Of a stretch of 64,000 nt of DNA, positions 12,271 through 24,555 are shown piece by piece; positions within the stretch are counted from its first letter, which is position 1, and each line of letters starts with the position of its first letter. The translations under genes and the position numbers were made by a program. Under the pieces are notes generated by a model. The model was not told the origin of the DNA, made no database searches, and was given only the letters and a program-made list of their open reading frames with translations. This DNA is from Artocarpus heterophyllus (taxonomy: Eukaryota > Streptophyta > Magnoliopsida > Rosales > Moraceae): positions 15,378,519 to 15,442,518 of the forward strand of contig CM046342.1 of assembly GCA_025403435.1 (NCBI GenBank), given 5' to 3'.

Positions 12271-12545
12271 ATTCTCGCTTGTTTGGCTCTTGAGGACTAG
12301 GGCAAGGATGCGACAGTGAGCGAATATGGACTACGGTATCATAAAGACTATGATCGAGTTTTGGTATATCATATGGAGGCGACCCCAACTCTTGTTCAGA
12401 TGGTGAAGCAAATCAGCGGCAGGACCAGCATTTGCATGATATTTGGATGCGAATTTAGAACGGAGAACGGTTTGAAGAATGGAGAGCTCGTGTAGACGGA
12501 TCGTTATATTTTCAAGAGCGTCTTACAGTTCTAGCTATCATAGAG

Positions 12546-13260
12546 GTGACGAAAGTCGTTATGGATGAAGCCCATAGGTCTCAGTTCGCTATCCATCCGG
12601 GGAGCACGAAGATGTATCGCGATTTAAAGAGGCAATATTGGTGGAGATGCATGACGAAAGATGTTCGTGAGTACATGGCCAAGTGTACGACGTGTCTTCA
12701 GGTGAAAGCCGAGCATAGGAAGCCTGCAGGTCAGCTTCAGCCGCTTCCTATTTCAGGGTGCAAAATGGGAGCATGTGACGATGGATTTTTTCACAGGTTT
12801 GTCGAGGATGGAGCAGCGGCATGATGCAGTTTGGGTCAGTAGTCGACAGGTTAACGAAATCAACACATTTCATTCATTCAGGTCGACATGTTCGAGGAGG
12901 ATTCTCGGGGATTTGTATCTACAGAACATAGTGAGATTGCATGGAGTTCCTTTGTCCATCACTTCTGATCGAGACACTAGGTTTAATGCTAAGTACTAGA
13001 GGAGTTTTCAGAAGGCTTTGGGTACAGGTTTGAACTTTAGTATAGCATTTTATCCTCAGACAGATGGACAGGTCTAAGCGGATTATTCAGATTCTTGAGG
13101 ATATGTTGCATGCCTGTGCGTTAGATTTCGACGGGAATTCGAATAGATGTTTGCATCTAGCAGAATTCGCGTACAACAATAGCTATCAGGCAAGTATTGG
13201 TATGGCACCATTTGAGGCGTTGTATGGGCGACCGTGTCGGTCACCGGTGTGTTGATCAGA
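12546..13260 (+). pseudogene. Integrase of chromovirus pol
   Basis: The N-terminal HHCC zinc-binding part is visible (HRSQFAIHPG, then CTTCLQVK, 12570-12715), as is a DDE-type core: MDFFTG near 12778 and HGVPLSITSDRD at ~12931-12978, followed by the FYPQTDGQ motif and the glutamate-bearing helix region. A frameshift lies at ~12770 and stops at ~12998, 13075 and 13254. The RRRPLEFTVGDFVLLRVS segment at 13379-13431 is the GPY/F-type C-terminal module. The enzyme would insert the cDNA into chromatin. Confidence 0.92.
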
Positions 13261-13645
13261 GCCAGAGGACAGGGTTATTCTTGGGCCGGATGAGATCCGT
13301 GATAGCAATGAGAAGGTCGCTGTAATTCGAGATAGATTGAGGGCAGCTCAGAGTCAACAGGAGAGTTGCGCGGATAGGAGACGTCGACCCTTGGAATTTA
13401 CGGTAGGAGATTTCGTTCTTCTGAGGGTATCAGCCTCGTAAAGGTGTTATGCGGTTCGGAGTGAGTAGAAAGCTTGCACCGAGATATAATGGACTGTTCG
13501 TGATCACTCAGTGTGTCGGTATGGTCGCTTAGTCGGCTCGACCTTCCACTGAAACTTTCTCATGTTCATGATGTGTTCCATGTGTCGATGCTCAGGAAGT
13601 GTCCGCCTGAGCAAGGGTATGATAGTTTCATTTTGTGATGTGTAG

Positions 13646-13828
13646 GTTCGGGAAGATACGACGTACGAGGAAGTGCCGATTCAGATCATCGATCGAAAAG
13701 TGATCAGTTTGCGTCGTCATGAGATATTGTTGGTAAGGGTCGTGTGGCAGCATCACGGGGTTGATGAAGCCACTTAGGAACTAGAGTCGAGTATGCGAGA
13801 ATCGTATCCGCATCTGTTTTGTTTCTAG
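13646..13828 (+). pseudogene. Chromodomain-like C-terminus of integrase
   Basis: The frame from 13646 reads VREDTTYEEVPIQIIDRKV, then a basic stretch, VVWQHHGVDEAT, a TAG stop, and ends in MRESYPHLF. The pattern (aromatic and acidic strand, VxWxxH, EATWE, YPxLF) matches the chromodomain of Tekay-type chromoviruses, which targets integration to heterochromatin. The tryptophan codon of EATWE is now TAG. Confidence 0.85.
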
Positions 13829-13860
13829 ATTGATTTGTAAATTTCGAGGGTGAAATTTCT

Positions 13861-13876
13861 TTTAGGGGTAGAGAGT
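13861..13876 (+). other. Polypurine tract
   Basis: The sequence TTTAGGGGTAGAGAGT lies directly before the 3' LTR, where the plus-strand primer of reverse transcription is expected. Confidence 0.8.
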
Positions 13877-16042
13877 TGTAACGCCCCAAAATTATTTAAT
13901 GATGTTATAGTGTAAAATGATAGATTAGTGTGCCATAATGAATATTTTAAACCTAATTTGATCATTTAATGAAATTTTGGGTTTAAAGTTGTTTTGGTTA
14001 TCTTAATGACTTCTAGCTGTTTTTAATTATTTTGAACCTTTGGGACACAAAAATTTGTAAAATGTCAAATATATTTCATTTTACAAAACCGTGGGGGGCA
14101 CATAGTTTTCACACAGTAAAACCGTCCATTGTTTTTCTCTATTTATTCTCTCTCCTCTCTCTCTTTGGTTCACTCTCTCTCTCTCCTTTCTCTCTCTCCC
14201 TGTGAGTCTCCATCTCTCGCTCTCTCTCAGTCTCTCTCTTCCTCTCTCATTTTCCTCAAAATTTTGAATCAAATCAAGCTCAAGCTTAGGGTTTTGGTGG
14301 ATTGGAAGCTCGGGAGCTCGATTGAACAACCAAAAACGTGAATTGAAACTTGGATTTGAGGTTAGTTTTGAAATTTCTAAATTTTTTTCAAACTTTCAAT
14401 TTTTCATACATTTTTGAAATCTAAGTTTGTTTGAGCTTAGAAAACCCTTGATTTGAGTTAAAGGAACTTAGAACAATTAGAATCTGAGCATTGTTTGAAG
14501 AAAAATGGATTCGATTCAAGATATTTCATTTTTTTCTCATTTTTTTTTATTTTCAGACTTTTGGGATTTTGTGTTTAAATCTTGTTTAAATGAGTTCAAA
14601 AGTGTTCTATTATGTTTTTCTATCATCTATGATTGTTTTCTATGCCTAGGATTTGAGAAAAACAAGTTAAAACGAAGAATTGAGTTTTGGGAGACCTAAA
14701 ACCCGTGCTTGAGATTTCTAAAAATTTTCTAGTTCGACAGGCCGGATTCATCCGTTCGACAGGTCAAACCTGGGAATGTTCGGCCGACCGAGCATGGTCC
14801 TCCGGTAGGCCGAGCTGTGCAGTTCAGTAGGCCGAACCAAGGGACCGGCAGGCCGACCGAACTAGGGCAAGTTTTGTGACTTTCATCCGTCTTCACTGTT
14901 TTGAACTCCGATTGAAATCCTAACTTTATAAAATGATTTTAAAGATACAAACGACACACTAGGACATCATGAAATGGTTTAGTAATGGTAGGGTATCTTA
15001 AACTAGATATTGATCGACCTAGTTTGTATTTAGGATCATTCCTAGTTCCGCGGAGCTAACGTATAGTGGACCAGGATTACGGTGTGGTGCATCAACACGA
15101 GTATCAAGGTAGGATTTCTATCCCTTTCTTTGGTAGCCTAATTTTAAATGACTTGGCTGTGAAAAGGGTTTCCATAAAAATGTTTTCAACGGTTGATTGA
15201 AAATGAAATTTATCGGTTATGTTTTTTTTTTTTTATAAACTGTGATCTGAGATGAACTTCATAATGAACTTCATAATAAATGATAATGAAAACATCTGGT
15301 AAATGGATTTGAATAATGTTAGAAATGGATATAAGGGCATGATGTCATAACAGAGATCGGGTCGTGTAGCGATCGACCTTGGGGGCAAGTCCCAAAACCC
15401 AGCTGGGCCACCACGGTGGTGATATTAATATGGTTTGCCTAGAAAAAGAAAATGATGATGTTTCTAGTCGACCAAATAAACTGTTTTGGGTAAGAACAGT
15501 TTTAATTAAATTTATTTACTTAAGCCTTCTCTTAAATATTCTCTTGAGTAACGATATTTCTTTTAAATTAAATATTTTCTTAAAATATAATTCTATTGAG
15601 CCTTTCGCTCACATTTTACTTGTTTTCAAACTTCCCCCTCTATGTGGATTTCCTCTTAGGTTCAGAGAGGACTCAACGGACAGAACTCAGGAGCTGTAAG
15701 AGAATCCATAGACTGTTTAAGTTATTAAACAAAGGCATGTAACATATTTATTTTCCCTTATTTGGACTGTGTATGTAATGGAATATTGTCAGTACTATGT
15801 GTGTGCACAAGATGTGGGTCCGTGAGATCCATCATCGTTCATCCTATTTAATTGTTGTTTCTTATTACTTGTTTAATGAGCATATTTGTTTAAATTATCG
15901 AAAATGCTTGTTTAAAAAGGTTCTAGATTTTTCACCTTTTATGTATTTAATTTAGCCCCTAAACTCATGTTTTTAACTAAATTCTTATTTAATTAATTCA
16001 AATAAACCGTCACATCACCTCCTGTATCCCGAGGACGTGACA
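13877..16042 (+). repeat. 3' LTR of the chromovirus
   Basis: This 2166-bp LTR starts TGTAACGCCCC and ends GAGGACGTGACA, with TSD TTACA at 16043-16047. It shares the CT tract (~14140-14250) and the palindrome cluster (~14730-14870) with the 5' LTR. Scattered substitutions and indels against the 5' copy show that the insertion is not recent. Confidence 0.93.
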
Positions 16043-16047
16043 TTACA

Positions 16048-16820
16048 TGGGGAGATCTCTTCGTTGTTTCGCCTTCTCAGGCACAAATTTGACTGATGGT
16101 ATTGACGGATTTTGACATGCCATCACTTTTGGGCTCAGTGAAGGGAGGTTGGGGGAGAGATTGAGAGTAGAAGGGAAAAGATTCAAAATAGAGAAAGTAA
16201 AACAAGAAAGGGACAAAATTGACATTTTGATTTTTTTTTTTTTTTTTGAGAAGAAAATATTATTTCCTTTTATTGCCAAAACCTTATCTTATATACTTCC
16301 ATAAGTTTCAAATAATTGCAAGTATTTGCACTTTCTCATATAGGGATGTATTTTATCCAGCAGAGTTGGGTTGAGAGGAGGGAGGCGGCGGTACTTAAGA
16401 AAATTCAATATCAAATTTAAATTTATAACCTACCTACATCATATCACCATATTTTTTCCATGTTTAAATAGTGTCCCTACAAGACGGACCATATGCCCTC
16501 TTCACCCTAAACTTTGCAATCTAGGGTGGACATTATTCTTTGACTCAAAATCCTCCTATTATCTTTTAGAGGAAAAAAAAGAAAAATTCAGCTCTCATTA
16601 AGGAAGTCAACTTAAAACGAATTACCGTACCATTTGATTAGTTCATAATCGTCGCGCTTCAAAAAGGTTAAAGTCATAATCCCCGCCGCCACACTCGGTA
16701 AAAAAAAGTGCTGTGTTCTGTTATACTTCGTACCTGTTCCCTATGGATACGCAGAAGACCGACATCATGTGACGGCTCCAAGGCTTTTTACTTTTGTTAA
16801 TGTCATCCAAGGTTTTGGTT
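16048..16820. other. Upstream region of the first MATE gene
   Basis: No protein-coding sequence is convincing here. A 78-codon minus-strand frame (16043-16279) starts next to the retrotransposon target site and is rich in lysine and serine; it resembles nothing I know. The chromovirus insertion lies ~850 bp upstream of the MATE start codon and may affect its promoter. Confidence 0.5.
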
Positions 16821-16822
16821 TT

Positions 16823-16830
16823 ATATAAAT
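16823..16830 (+). promoter_or_regulatory. TATA box of the first MATE gene
   Basis: TATATAAAT-like sequence lies ~65 bp before the start codon at 16893, which would put transcription start near 16853 and give a short 5' leader. Confidence 0.65.
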
Positions 16831-16892
16831 AACTATCAAAAAAAGCAAAAACAAAGAAACAAGTTTTCACTCTAAAGCGCAGCCTACAAAAG

Positions 16893-19559
16893 ATGAAGAG
16901 GGAGACTCACAAACCAGCTTTGGTCACTCCATTGATCCAAGCTTGTGAAGAAAATGGGCTTAACAATGGAAGGGGCAGAGCTGAGGAGGGTATTGAGAGA
17001 AAGCAAATTCTTGAAGAAGTAAAAAGTCAGTTATGGTTAGCAGGGCCTCTAATAGCTGTGAGTCTGTTACAGTATTGCTTACAGATGATTTCTGTGATGT
17101 TCGTTGGTCACCTTGGCGAGTTATCTCTCTCTGGTGCTTCCATGGCCACTTCCTTTGCAGCGGTTACTGGTTTCAGCTTTTTGGTGAGTTGGATGTGGGC
17201 TTTTCTTCTTTTTTTTTAAACCAATTCTCAAAAACATCATTAGATATTTGATTACATTTCAGATAGTAGTTTTGAGTTGACTTTTTAAGCTCTGATTATT
17301 GACTGAATAGATGGGAATGGCAAGTGCTTTGGAGACCTTATCTGGGCAGTCATATGGAGCAAAGCAATATCATATGTTGGGAATACATACACAAAGATCC
17401 ATGTTTGTTCTTTTACTCGTGAGCATACCTCTTGCAGTTATCTGGGCAAACACAGAGCCTCTTCTAATTGCAGTAGGACAGGATACGGATATAGCAGCAG
17501 AAGCCGGACGATATGCCCGTTTCATGATCCCGAGCATATTTGCCTATGGTCTTCTTCAGTGTCTTGTCAAGTTCTTACAAACACAAAACATTGTTTTCCC
17601 AATGATGATTTCCTCTGGGATTGCAACTTTGCTTCATATCCTTTTATGTTGGGTTCTGGTATTCAAATCTGGACTTGGAAGCAGAGGAGCTGCCTTGGCA
17701 AATTCCATATCTTATTGGATCAATGTGTTGTTGTTAGCTCTTTATGTCAAGTTCTCTTCCTCGTGTGCAAAAACTTGGACAGGTTATTCCAAGGAAGCCT
17801 TTCAAAACACTCTCACGTTTGTTAGACTAGCCATACCATCGGCTGTGATGGTCTGGTAATTTCTCTTTCTATGTTTAATGTGGTGTGTTTTGGTATGATG
17901 ATATTACTCTTTCGGTTTCAATTCTCTATCTGGAATCTTCAGTTGTGTATAAGGAGCAGAAAAAGTTCTTTGGCTTAGGTGATGCTATAGCTATTAACGA
18001 TGACATTTTGCAACATTTTGTACAGCTTAGAAATTTGGTCATTTGAAATGGTGGTTCTTTTATCAGGCCTTCTTCCAAATCCAGAGCTAGAAACCTCTGT
18101 TCTCTCTATTAGGTTTGTCATGACAAATGTTTTCTTTGTGTTGAACAATGGCAAAGTTTTGGCTACAAGTTTTTGATTCTCAAATTTTAATTGCATACCT
18201 TCTGTGCATTACCAGCCTAAACACAGCTTCAACTGTATGGATGATCCCTTTTGGACTCAGTGGTGCGGTGAGGTAAGATTAAAAGCAAAGAACATGTTAT
18301 CTAAGTAAGCTTTAATTCCATTTTTTATGCTAGCTTACAACTTTTTTCACTATTTGCAACCTGATCAGTGCTTCTATAGAATGTTGGTATAATTCACCCT
18401 TGCTTCTAGTTTTCGGTATTTACATAAACTTTGAAACTTCTTGAACATGTCTAAAGGTCTGATTTTGGTACCATTGGTAAGGGTTTAATGATTGAGTTGA
18501 AAATGGATCATGACCCCAACTACCTTCAGTTCAAATTTGAAATCTGATTAGCGCTGCTAAAGAATGTTGTTAGTATAAACTTTGCAACTTCTTGCGTATG
18601 TTGAAAGGTTTCATTTTGATACTATTGGTAAGGGTTTAATGATGGAGTTGAAAATGGATCATGACCCAACTTCCTCAGTTCGTAACTTATTGGTTTTCCT
18701 TTTATTTATGATTAACAGCACTCGGGTCTCAAATGAACTAGGGGCAGGACGCCCAGGAGCTGCTCGTTTGGCAGTGTGGGTTGCGGTAGTCATGACATTT
18801 AGTGAGGCATTACTTGTGGGATTAGTTCTTATTCTGATACGTAATATCTGGGGTTATGCTTATAGCAATGAAGTAGAAGTGGTTAAATACGTCGCAGAGA
18901 TGATGCCAATACTTGCAGTATCCCACTTTCTAGAAGGATTGCAGTGTGTTCTTTCAGGTTTTTAACCTTTTTTTTCTTTCCTTATACTTTGTACAAGGAA
19001 AATCATCTTAAAATTTTTGTTTTAGGCTCTTGAAGAATAGGAAAATCTGAGGAAGAATATGATATTAGTGCCTCGTGTACATCAGGAAATGCCCGCGGAT
19101 GTGGTTGGCAGAAGATTGGAGCATATGTGAATCTTGGATCATATTATATAGTGGGAATTCCATCAGCTATTTTATTTGCTTTTGTCTTGCACATTGGTGG
19201 AAAGGTCTTCTCTTCATTCCTCTTATCACATTACATATTTTAGTTTTGCTATCAAGAATGTAATTTTTCTTAAACTTTCTTCTTTTTCTGAATAGGGTCT
19301 TTGGTTGGGGATAATATGTGCACTTATTGTGCAATCTTTATCCCTTCTTTTGATCACTATAAACACAAACTGGGCGCAACAAGTAATATTTCTCTCCCTT
19401 TTTCTACTTTGAAGCTATTTGTTTTCTCCAGAATCTAACTTAATCGATCAAATTTTTTTTTTTTTTTTGTTTTTGTTTTTTGGCTTAATTCTCGTTTAGG
19501 CCAACAAGGCTAAAGAAAGAGTTTACAACTCCGTAGTTCCTGTAGACGTGGTCTCATGA
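16893..19559 (+). CDS. MATE efflux transporter (DETOXIFICATION family), 8 exons
   Basis: The predicted product is a 494-residue multidrug and toxic compound extrusion antiporter, which in plants exports small organic compounds across the plasma membrane or tonoplast in exchange for H+. The substrate cannot be read from sequence. Exons: 16893-17183, 17311-17855, 18026-18112, 18216-18272, 18719-18957, 19086-19204, 19296-19382 and 19500-19559. All introns are GT-AG and the frame is open throughout. A hydrophilic N-terminus of ~45 residues is followed by hydrophobic segments consistent with twelve membrane helices. Family motifs include [14 protein letters not shown] (exon 1), GQSYGAK (residues 109-115), [11 protein letters not shown] (329-339) and ARGCGWQK (409-416). 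The length is normal for DTX proteins and the motifs fit the DTX1-DTX19-like clade. The start is the first ATG after the TATA box. Intron 4 holds a 151-bp tandem duplication. Its mirror-image paralogue is at 25052-28481. Confidence 0.95.
18380..18690 (+). repeat. 151-bp tandem duplication in intron 4
   Basis: Two imperfect copies with a period of 151 bp share AAATGGATCATGACC-like segments (18501 and 18652) and flanking sequence. Intron 4 is 446 bp in this gene against 251 bp in the paralogue. Splice sites are unaffected. Confidence 0.8.
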
Positions 19560-19776
19560 AGGTTAAGTGTGGCTGAGATATAGAGTTATCATGGCCTAAT
19601 TGGTGGAGGAACACAGGCTTAGAAAATCATGAAAATTATAGAAGTAGATTCACAAGGAATTTTCATATGCTTGTATGAGATGATTATCAGTCATTGCTGC
19701 AGATGAATAAAGGGGCAATCTAAGTTGTCACCATGTATTGACTATGGAATATACTTAAAATGGAAAGTGTATCACA

Positions 19777-19782
19777 AATAAA
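19777..19782 (+). terminator. Likely polyadenylation signal of the first MATE gene
   Basis: AATAAA lies ~220 bp after the stop codon, and another AATAAA is at 19706-19711. Either could direct 3' end formation. Confidence 0.5.
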
Positions 19783-20024
19783 GTTTGTCTTGGTTTCTTG
19801 TAGCTGTTCAGATCTTTTGGTATTTAAGCCATTGTTGTTAGTTCGCGGAATTTGTAAGTTTAAGCAAGATGTTTTTCCCCGTCTTATTATATGAGCTAGT
19901 TACACTGGTTTTGTGTTGTTTTTTAAAAGGGAAACACATACAGAGCCAACTCCAAGTACACAAGAAAATTTTGTTCTCATACGACGCCATAGAGCTTAAA
20001 ATACTTCACAACTGAATTACGGGT

Positions 20025-20149
20025 GTGTTTGGGACGTAGTTCAAACCATAAAATTGTTATTCAAATCAATTTTAATATATATCTATAAAATTTAAATTTC
20101 AAACTAACTTTGATTTAAACTTTTATCTTGAATTACGTTCCAAACGGGT
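20025..20149. mobile_element. Short MITE-like element
   Basis: A ~125-bp AT-rich element has imperfect terminal inverted repeats of about 18-20 bp: GTTTGGGACGTAGTTCAA at the left and TTGAATTACGTTCCAAAC at the right. It has no coding capacity. I could not settle the target duplication. Confidence 0.5.
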
Positions 20150-21800
20150 CATTGTACTACATGATATAAAAGTATGGGTATCATACTATATGATTCAGTG
20201 CTGTAGTTTCATAGAAAGTTGGACCTCATATAGTGTAGTAGTAAACCTCTAGTAGTGGACAAGGGAAACTCTTACAATAAAATGTGCAAGTAATTGGATT
20301 GTGCATCATTGGCATGCCAACCAAAATTCTATACCAATTCTATAATTTGGCATAAGAGACTGACTCCAATGCAATAAATATAATTTAGATATATGGATAT
20401 ATATATATATATATATATATTTATTCATTTATGCACGTGTATACATTGACAAAGGTTTTCCATCTCCATTTAATTATTATTAACTATTGCTCGTAATTGA
20501 GAATTGATAATTGAATAAATGGCTTCAACAGTTTCTTTGGCATGCTTAATAAATGTATACATAAAGCGGAAAGATAATTCATTTTTCATTAGAAGAATGA
20601 GAAAAGAAAAAAATATAAAAAAAAAAATTAATATTGCTTATTGTGCTTTTTCTCTCCCTCAAAAAGTGCACGTTAAACATTCTTCACGATTAAATTATTA
20701 TTGTAAACGGACTAGCCAAGGTAGAAACTAATGGGTCAAATTTTGACCTACATAGACGGAATTGACCTTTTTCCCGCAGGTTAAGCCACAAAACTAAAGC
20801 TTATTTTAAACATATAGACCTGTCGTTGTTTGAAATTAACATCTTATTCATGAAATCTCTAGTTTATATGAGAGAACATCTTTTAAAAGCTTCACCAAAA
20901 GGCAAGTTGGCACTATTAAAAGTGTTCGAATAGATTCCCGTAAAATATGTGATGTTTTAGGACATATTTATAACTATATAAAGTGAATTTTACAATATAT
21001 TTGTATACATGTATTTTGAATATTTTATAAATATCATTAAAATTCTATAATTATATATATGATCTTAAATATTGTATATATATAAATGTTATATAAAAAG
21101 ATAATAATTAAAATGGTTAGTAATATGTAATTAATTTTTATTAATTATTCAATTAAAATATAGAATCTTTAATTGAGCATTACTACTTCAGGTCTTTGTA
21201 AACAAGAACGGTTTTATTCGAACTGTTAATGTAATGAGTCATTAAATGAGTTTACTGTGCATATATAATGAGATTTTATAAAACTGGAGAATATGATATG
21301 AACAACTAGATAATTTTTGTTAAAATGTAGCAATTTCTAATCACATCGATCTATAGTCATATATAAGATGATCTTAATCCTCAGTTATTAACAAGCTCTT
21401 ATTTATAGAATTGTGCCTTTTAGTTTACTTAGAATGAATTCATGATTTTAATCCCACCTCATGCATTTTAAAGACATAATGAAGTACGTAATCGAGAATA
21501 TTAATATTACAAGATGGATTTCATTCATTCTTTAAAGGGAAGTAGATAAATAATTTTCTTAAGTATTGATTCGGGTCTTGAATAATATGAGTGCTCAATT
21601 AGTAATTAAGTTCATGAATTATTATTCATTAAAAATTAATAGCCCTCAAAAATAAAGAGGTAATTAGAGAGGTTAATGGACTTTGCCTAGTTCTAATTAT
21701 GAATTATTTATGGAAGATAAATTTATATGTAACTATATTAAATGGACGACTTTAAAACGTGAGTAATCATATTTATAATTTTAAGAGTGCAATTTCAAGT
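20150..21800. other. AT-rich intergenic DNA with a (TA)n microsatellite
   Basis: No gene is visible. A (TA)n tract lies at ~20398-20421. A 70-codon frame at 20519-20731 has no recognisable domain and its composition is that of random AT-rich sequence. Confidence 0.5.
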
Positions 21801-21804
21801 TTTT

Positions 21805-22175
21805 AGTAGAGTAATATGAGAATTAACAAAATAGTAATATATTAATTAAAGAGTTTAACTTATATATTGGTTTTACTAAAGTTTGAAATTATAGGACCAT
21901 TAGTCCCCCGCCATCTTTGTAAACATTGTTTGGATAAGTAAAATTATTAGAGTAATATGAGAATTAACAAAAGAGTAATATATTAATTTCAAAAGAGTAA
22001 TTTCAACTTTTAAGAGTGCAATTTTAAGTATTTAGTAGAGTAATATAAGAATTAACAAAAGAGTAATATATTAATTAAAGAGTTTAACTTATATATTGGT
22101 TTTACTAAAGTTTGAAATTATTGGACCATTAGTTCTCGCCATCCTTGTAAATATTGTTTGGATAAGTAAAATTAT
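21805..22175 (+). repeat. Direct duplication of about 140 bp plus a partial copy
   Basis: The segment at ~21810-21945 (rich in GAATTAACAAAA and GTTTGAAATTAT) recurs with few changes at ~22025-22170. A shortened third copy lies between them at ~21950-22000. There is no coding capacity. Confidence 0.8.
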
Positions 22176-22369
22176 TGGTTTAGCTAATATTTAATTTAAA
22201 ATTTGAATTTTAAATTAAATCTGACTCAAAATAAATTAATTATAAATTAATTATAATTATTAAGTAATAAGAATACTTAATAATAATAATTAATTTTGTA
22301 AGTCACATATAGTGGGTCCCACCACTATATAGGCGTGTAACAGGCACAAGGATTGGTTCTCTGTACAGT

Positions 22370-24300
22370 CTAGTACTTGAATACCAAGTTTCCTAAAAAA
22401 GTAAGAAGAGCTTCATCCTTTGTGTTGAGCAAGTATAACCAAGTAAACCAAGAACAATCATCAATAAAGAGCACAAAATACCTAACACCAGAAATAGATT
22501 CAACCCGGGAAGCCCACCACAAATTAGAGTGTACAAGCTTAAAGGGTTTAGAAGCCCTAGAATTAGACAAAGTCAAAGGTAACTTATGGCTCTTAGCCAT
22601 TTGACAAGAGGCACAAAATTCCAAATGAGCGTTAAGACACTCTTTGTTTACATAATTGAAGAACTTTAAAAACTATCCCAGAGGCTGGATGCCCCAACCC
22701 GTTATGCCAAAGTTTGTGTCTTGATTAAGGCAAGGAAAACATGTATAGGCTGAGAAGAAGAGGTGGAATGACTCGGTGTGTTGTCTAACATGAAGGTGGT
22801 AGGATGACTTAAGAGTTTGTATAAGCTGTGCTCAAGATGACCTTGAAGGATAGGGGTCTTCGAGATTTTGTCCTTCATTAAGAAAAATGTAGGGTGAAAT
22901 TCAACAATTACATTATTGTCAAAACATAATTTGGCAACAGTGACTAAAATTTTTTAAAATCTTTGGTGTGTATAGCACATAGGTTCGACAGTAATGGTCT
23001 AGTATGAGCGTGCAAAGAACAGTTTTTAGTATTTACAATACAAATTGTCTTACTATCATCGACCATGACCTGCTCAGTGCCTTGAAAAGGTGTCATGGAT
23101 TGAAGACGAGAGGCACCGGTGTGTAGACGGCGGGATGCTCCTGAATCCATATACCATGAGATATCGGAAACAGTTTCTGGTGTTGCTATTGCTGAGGCAA
23201 AGTGAGCTGCAACAGGGTTAGGTCTTAGCTTGGAAACTTGTACCAAGTTGGTCCTGTTGTAGCACTTAGAAGCTGTGCGCCCAAATTTCAACTAGATTTG
23301 TCACTGTGGTTTGGTGTCATTTCCAGAGCTGGGTGATCTTGGTGCCCAATTATGCTGTGCAGCAGATGATTAGGGTTCTCCAAGAATTCACGGTTGATTA
23401 GGATTGAAGTAGAATTGAGGTACAGTATTTAGAGAGTAGTGATTTGTGGGTTTGGAGAAGGAATTTGGTAGGAAGTTGGAGTATGATTTTTGACTGGGAT
23501 TCTTCCTAGCAGCGTGAAAATTGGTTAGGTTGGCTTGAACATTAAAACCACTAGGAGTTAAGGGTGGCAGGCCAAGTTGATCAATTGCATTTTGTCTCCG
23601 TAAACGTAACTTACAGCTGAATAACAAACTATGGATCTGCTCAACACTCGGTTGGTCAATTCTACCATTAATAATGTCTGCGAATGAACTATATTGTGGA
23701 TTAACCCTTGAAGAAGTAAATGATCTAGTCATTGTGGGTCATTTATTCACCCATGAAAGCGAGCTTATCAATAAGACATACTCGTCTACAGTTAAGCTGT
23801 CCTTCTTAGTGTTCTGTAGCTCCGTCTTAAGCTCAATAATTTTGGACCTATTTGTTGAAGCATAAGTCCTCTCCAAGGTGTTCAGGTCTCATATGTTGAA
23901 TTGAAGCTAACAATTTGCGTGACTCTATTCTCGACGAGTGATGAATATAGCCAGTTCATGATCAAACAGGTAGTGCGCTATCAAGTGGCGTGCTCAAGAT
24001 TAAGTTGCCGCGTTTGAGGATCGAGAAACTTCGGGAGGACATGAGTGAGTCCCGTCAATAAATTCCTCAAGCCCATTAGTAATTATCATATTCAGAAGTT
24101 GGTATTTTCAAAAAAGGTAATTATCCTCGTCAAGTTTGATGGTTAGGGTTTGAGTCAGATTGAGTAAAATGGCTTCAAAGAATTGAGCTGGAGTTGGAGT
24201 GTTTGGATCTTGGGTATTTCAGTTTTGGGTATTGGCGGAAGAGGGAGTACTTAGGCCTGCGTTATGCCTTGTAGACTCCACTGGGATTAAAGAGACCTCT
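22370..24300 (-). pseudogene. Ty1/copia gag-protease-integrase fragment
   Basis: Read on the minus strand, the order is gag (23732-23388, SSFADIINGRIDQP and similar), a broken zinc-knuckle region (~23300), a protease with WYMDSGASRRLHTG (~23170-23110), a GAG-pre-integrase part with the HNGLGHPAS motif (~22720-22690), and the start of the integrase core, including FCASCQMAKSH and FVLFIDDCSWFTWLY (22624-22400). Gag before protease before integrase, with integrase ahead of any RT, is the Ty1/copia order. The sequence stops inside integrase at ~22370; RT, RNase H and the 3' LTR are missing. Stops and frameshifts separate the parts. It lies between the two MATE genes, in the same orientation as the second. 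Confidence 0.88.
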
Positions 24301-24309
24301 GGTTTCAAG

Positions 24310-24321
24310 GCTCTGACACCA
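24310..24321 (-). other. Primer-binding site of the copia element
   Basis: On the minus strand the sequence reads TGGTGTCAGAGC, one base from the standard iMet primer site. It lies three bases inside the LTR end. Confidence 0.8.
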
Positions 24322-24324
24322 AAA

Positions 24325-24555
24325 TGGGGTGGGTTTATAGGTTTCCAGAGACGAGGATAAGAAGAAAAAGAAGAGGAGGCAGTGAAATAATGTTCAGTCC
24401 ACTAAGGATTTCATTGATAACAATGCTTATATACAAGAGACAAATCAGAAACACATCATCAGCTAATACACGTGTCTAAAATCAGTCAGCCCTACTGTAC
24501 AAAATGGAAATATATTGTACAAACTAAGAAAGGAGAAAAATAACCAACTATCTCA
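24325..24555 (-). repeat. 5' LTR of the copia element
   Basis: On the minus strand this 231-bp sequence begins TGAGATAGTTGG and ends CACCCCA next to the primer site. It has a TATA box (GTATATAAGC) near its middle, as expected of an LTR promoter. The matching 3' LTR is not in the window. Confidence 0.75.

Larger units (their letters stand above)
1407..16042 (+). mobile_element. Tekay/Del-like Ty3/gypsy chromovirus, complete but decayed
   Basis: This is a full-length LTR retrotransposon. Two LTRs (1407-3679 and 13877-16042) both start TGTAACGCCCC and end in TGACA. They flank a primer-binding site, gag, protease, reverse transcriptase, RNase H, integrase and a chromodomain in the usual Ty3/gypsy order. 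A perfect 5-bp target duplication TTACA lies outside both ends (1402-1406 and 16043-16047), so the boundaries are exact. The C-terminal chromodomain-like segment and the tRNA-iMet-type primer site point to the Tekay/Del group of chromoviruses; the clade is an inference from motifs. All frames carry many stops and shifts, so the element is dead. A 5.45-kb solo LTR of another family is nested in gag, and without it the element would be ~9.2 kb. Confidence 0.95.

Noticed and set aside
16043..16279. Minus-strand 78-codon frame as a small gene
   Set aside because: No recognisable domain, low-complexity lysine run, and it starts at a retrotransposon border.
17559..17825. Frame inside MATE exon 2 (likewise 27166-27798 on the minus strand)
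   Set aside because: Alternative frames of real coding exons; the MATE reading is supported by family motifs and exon phases.
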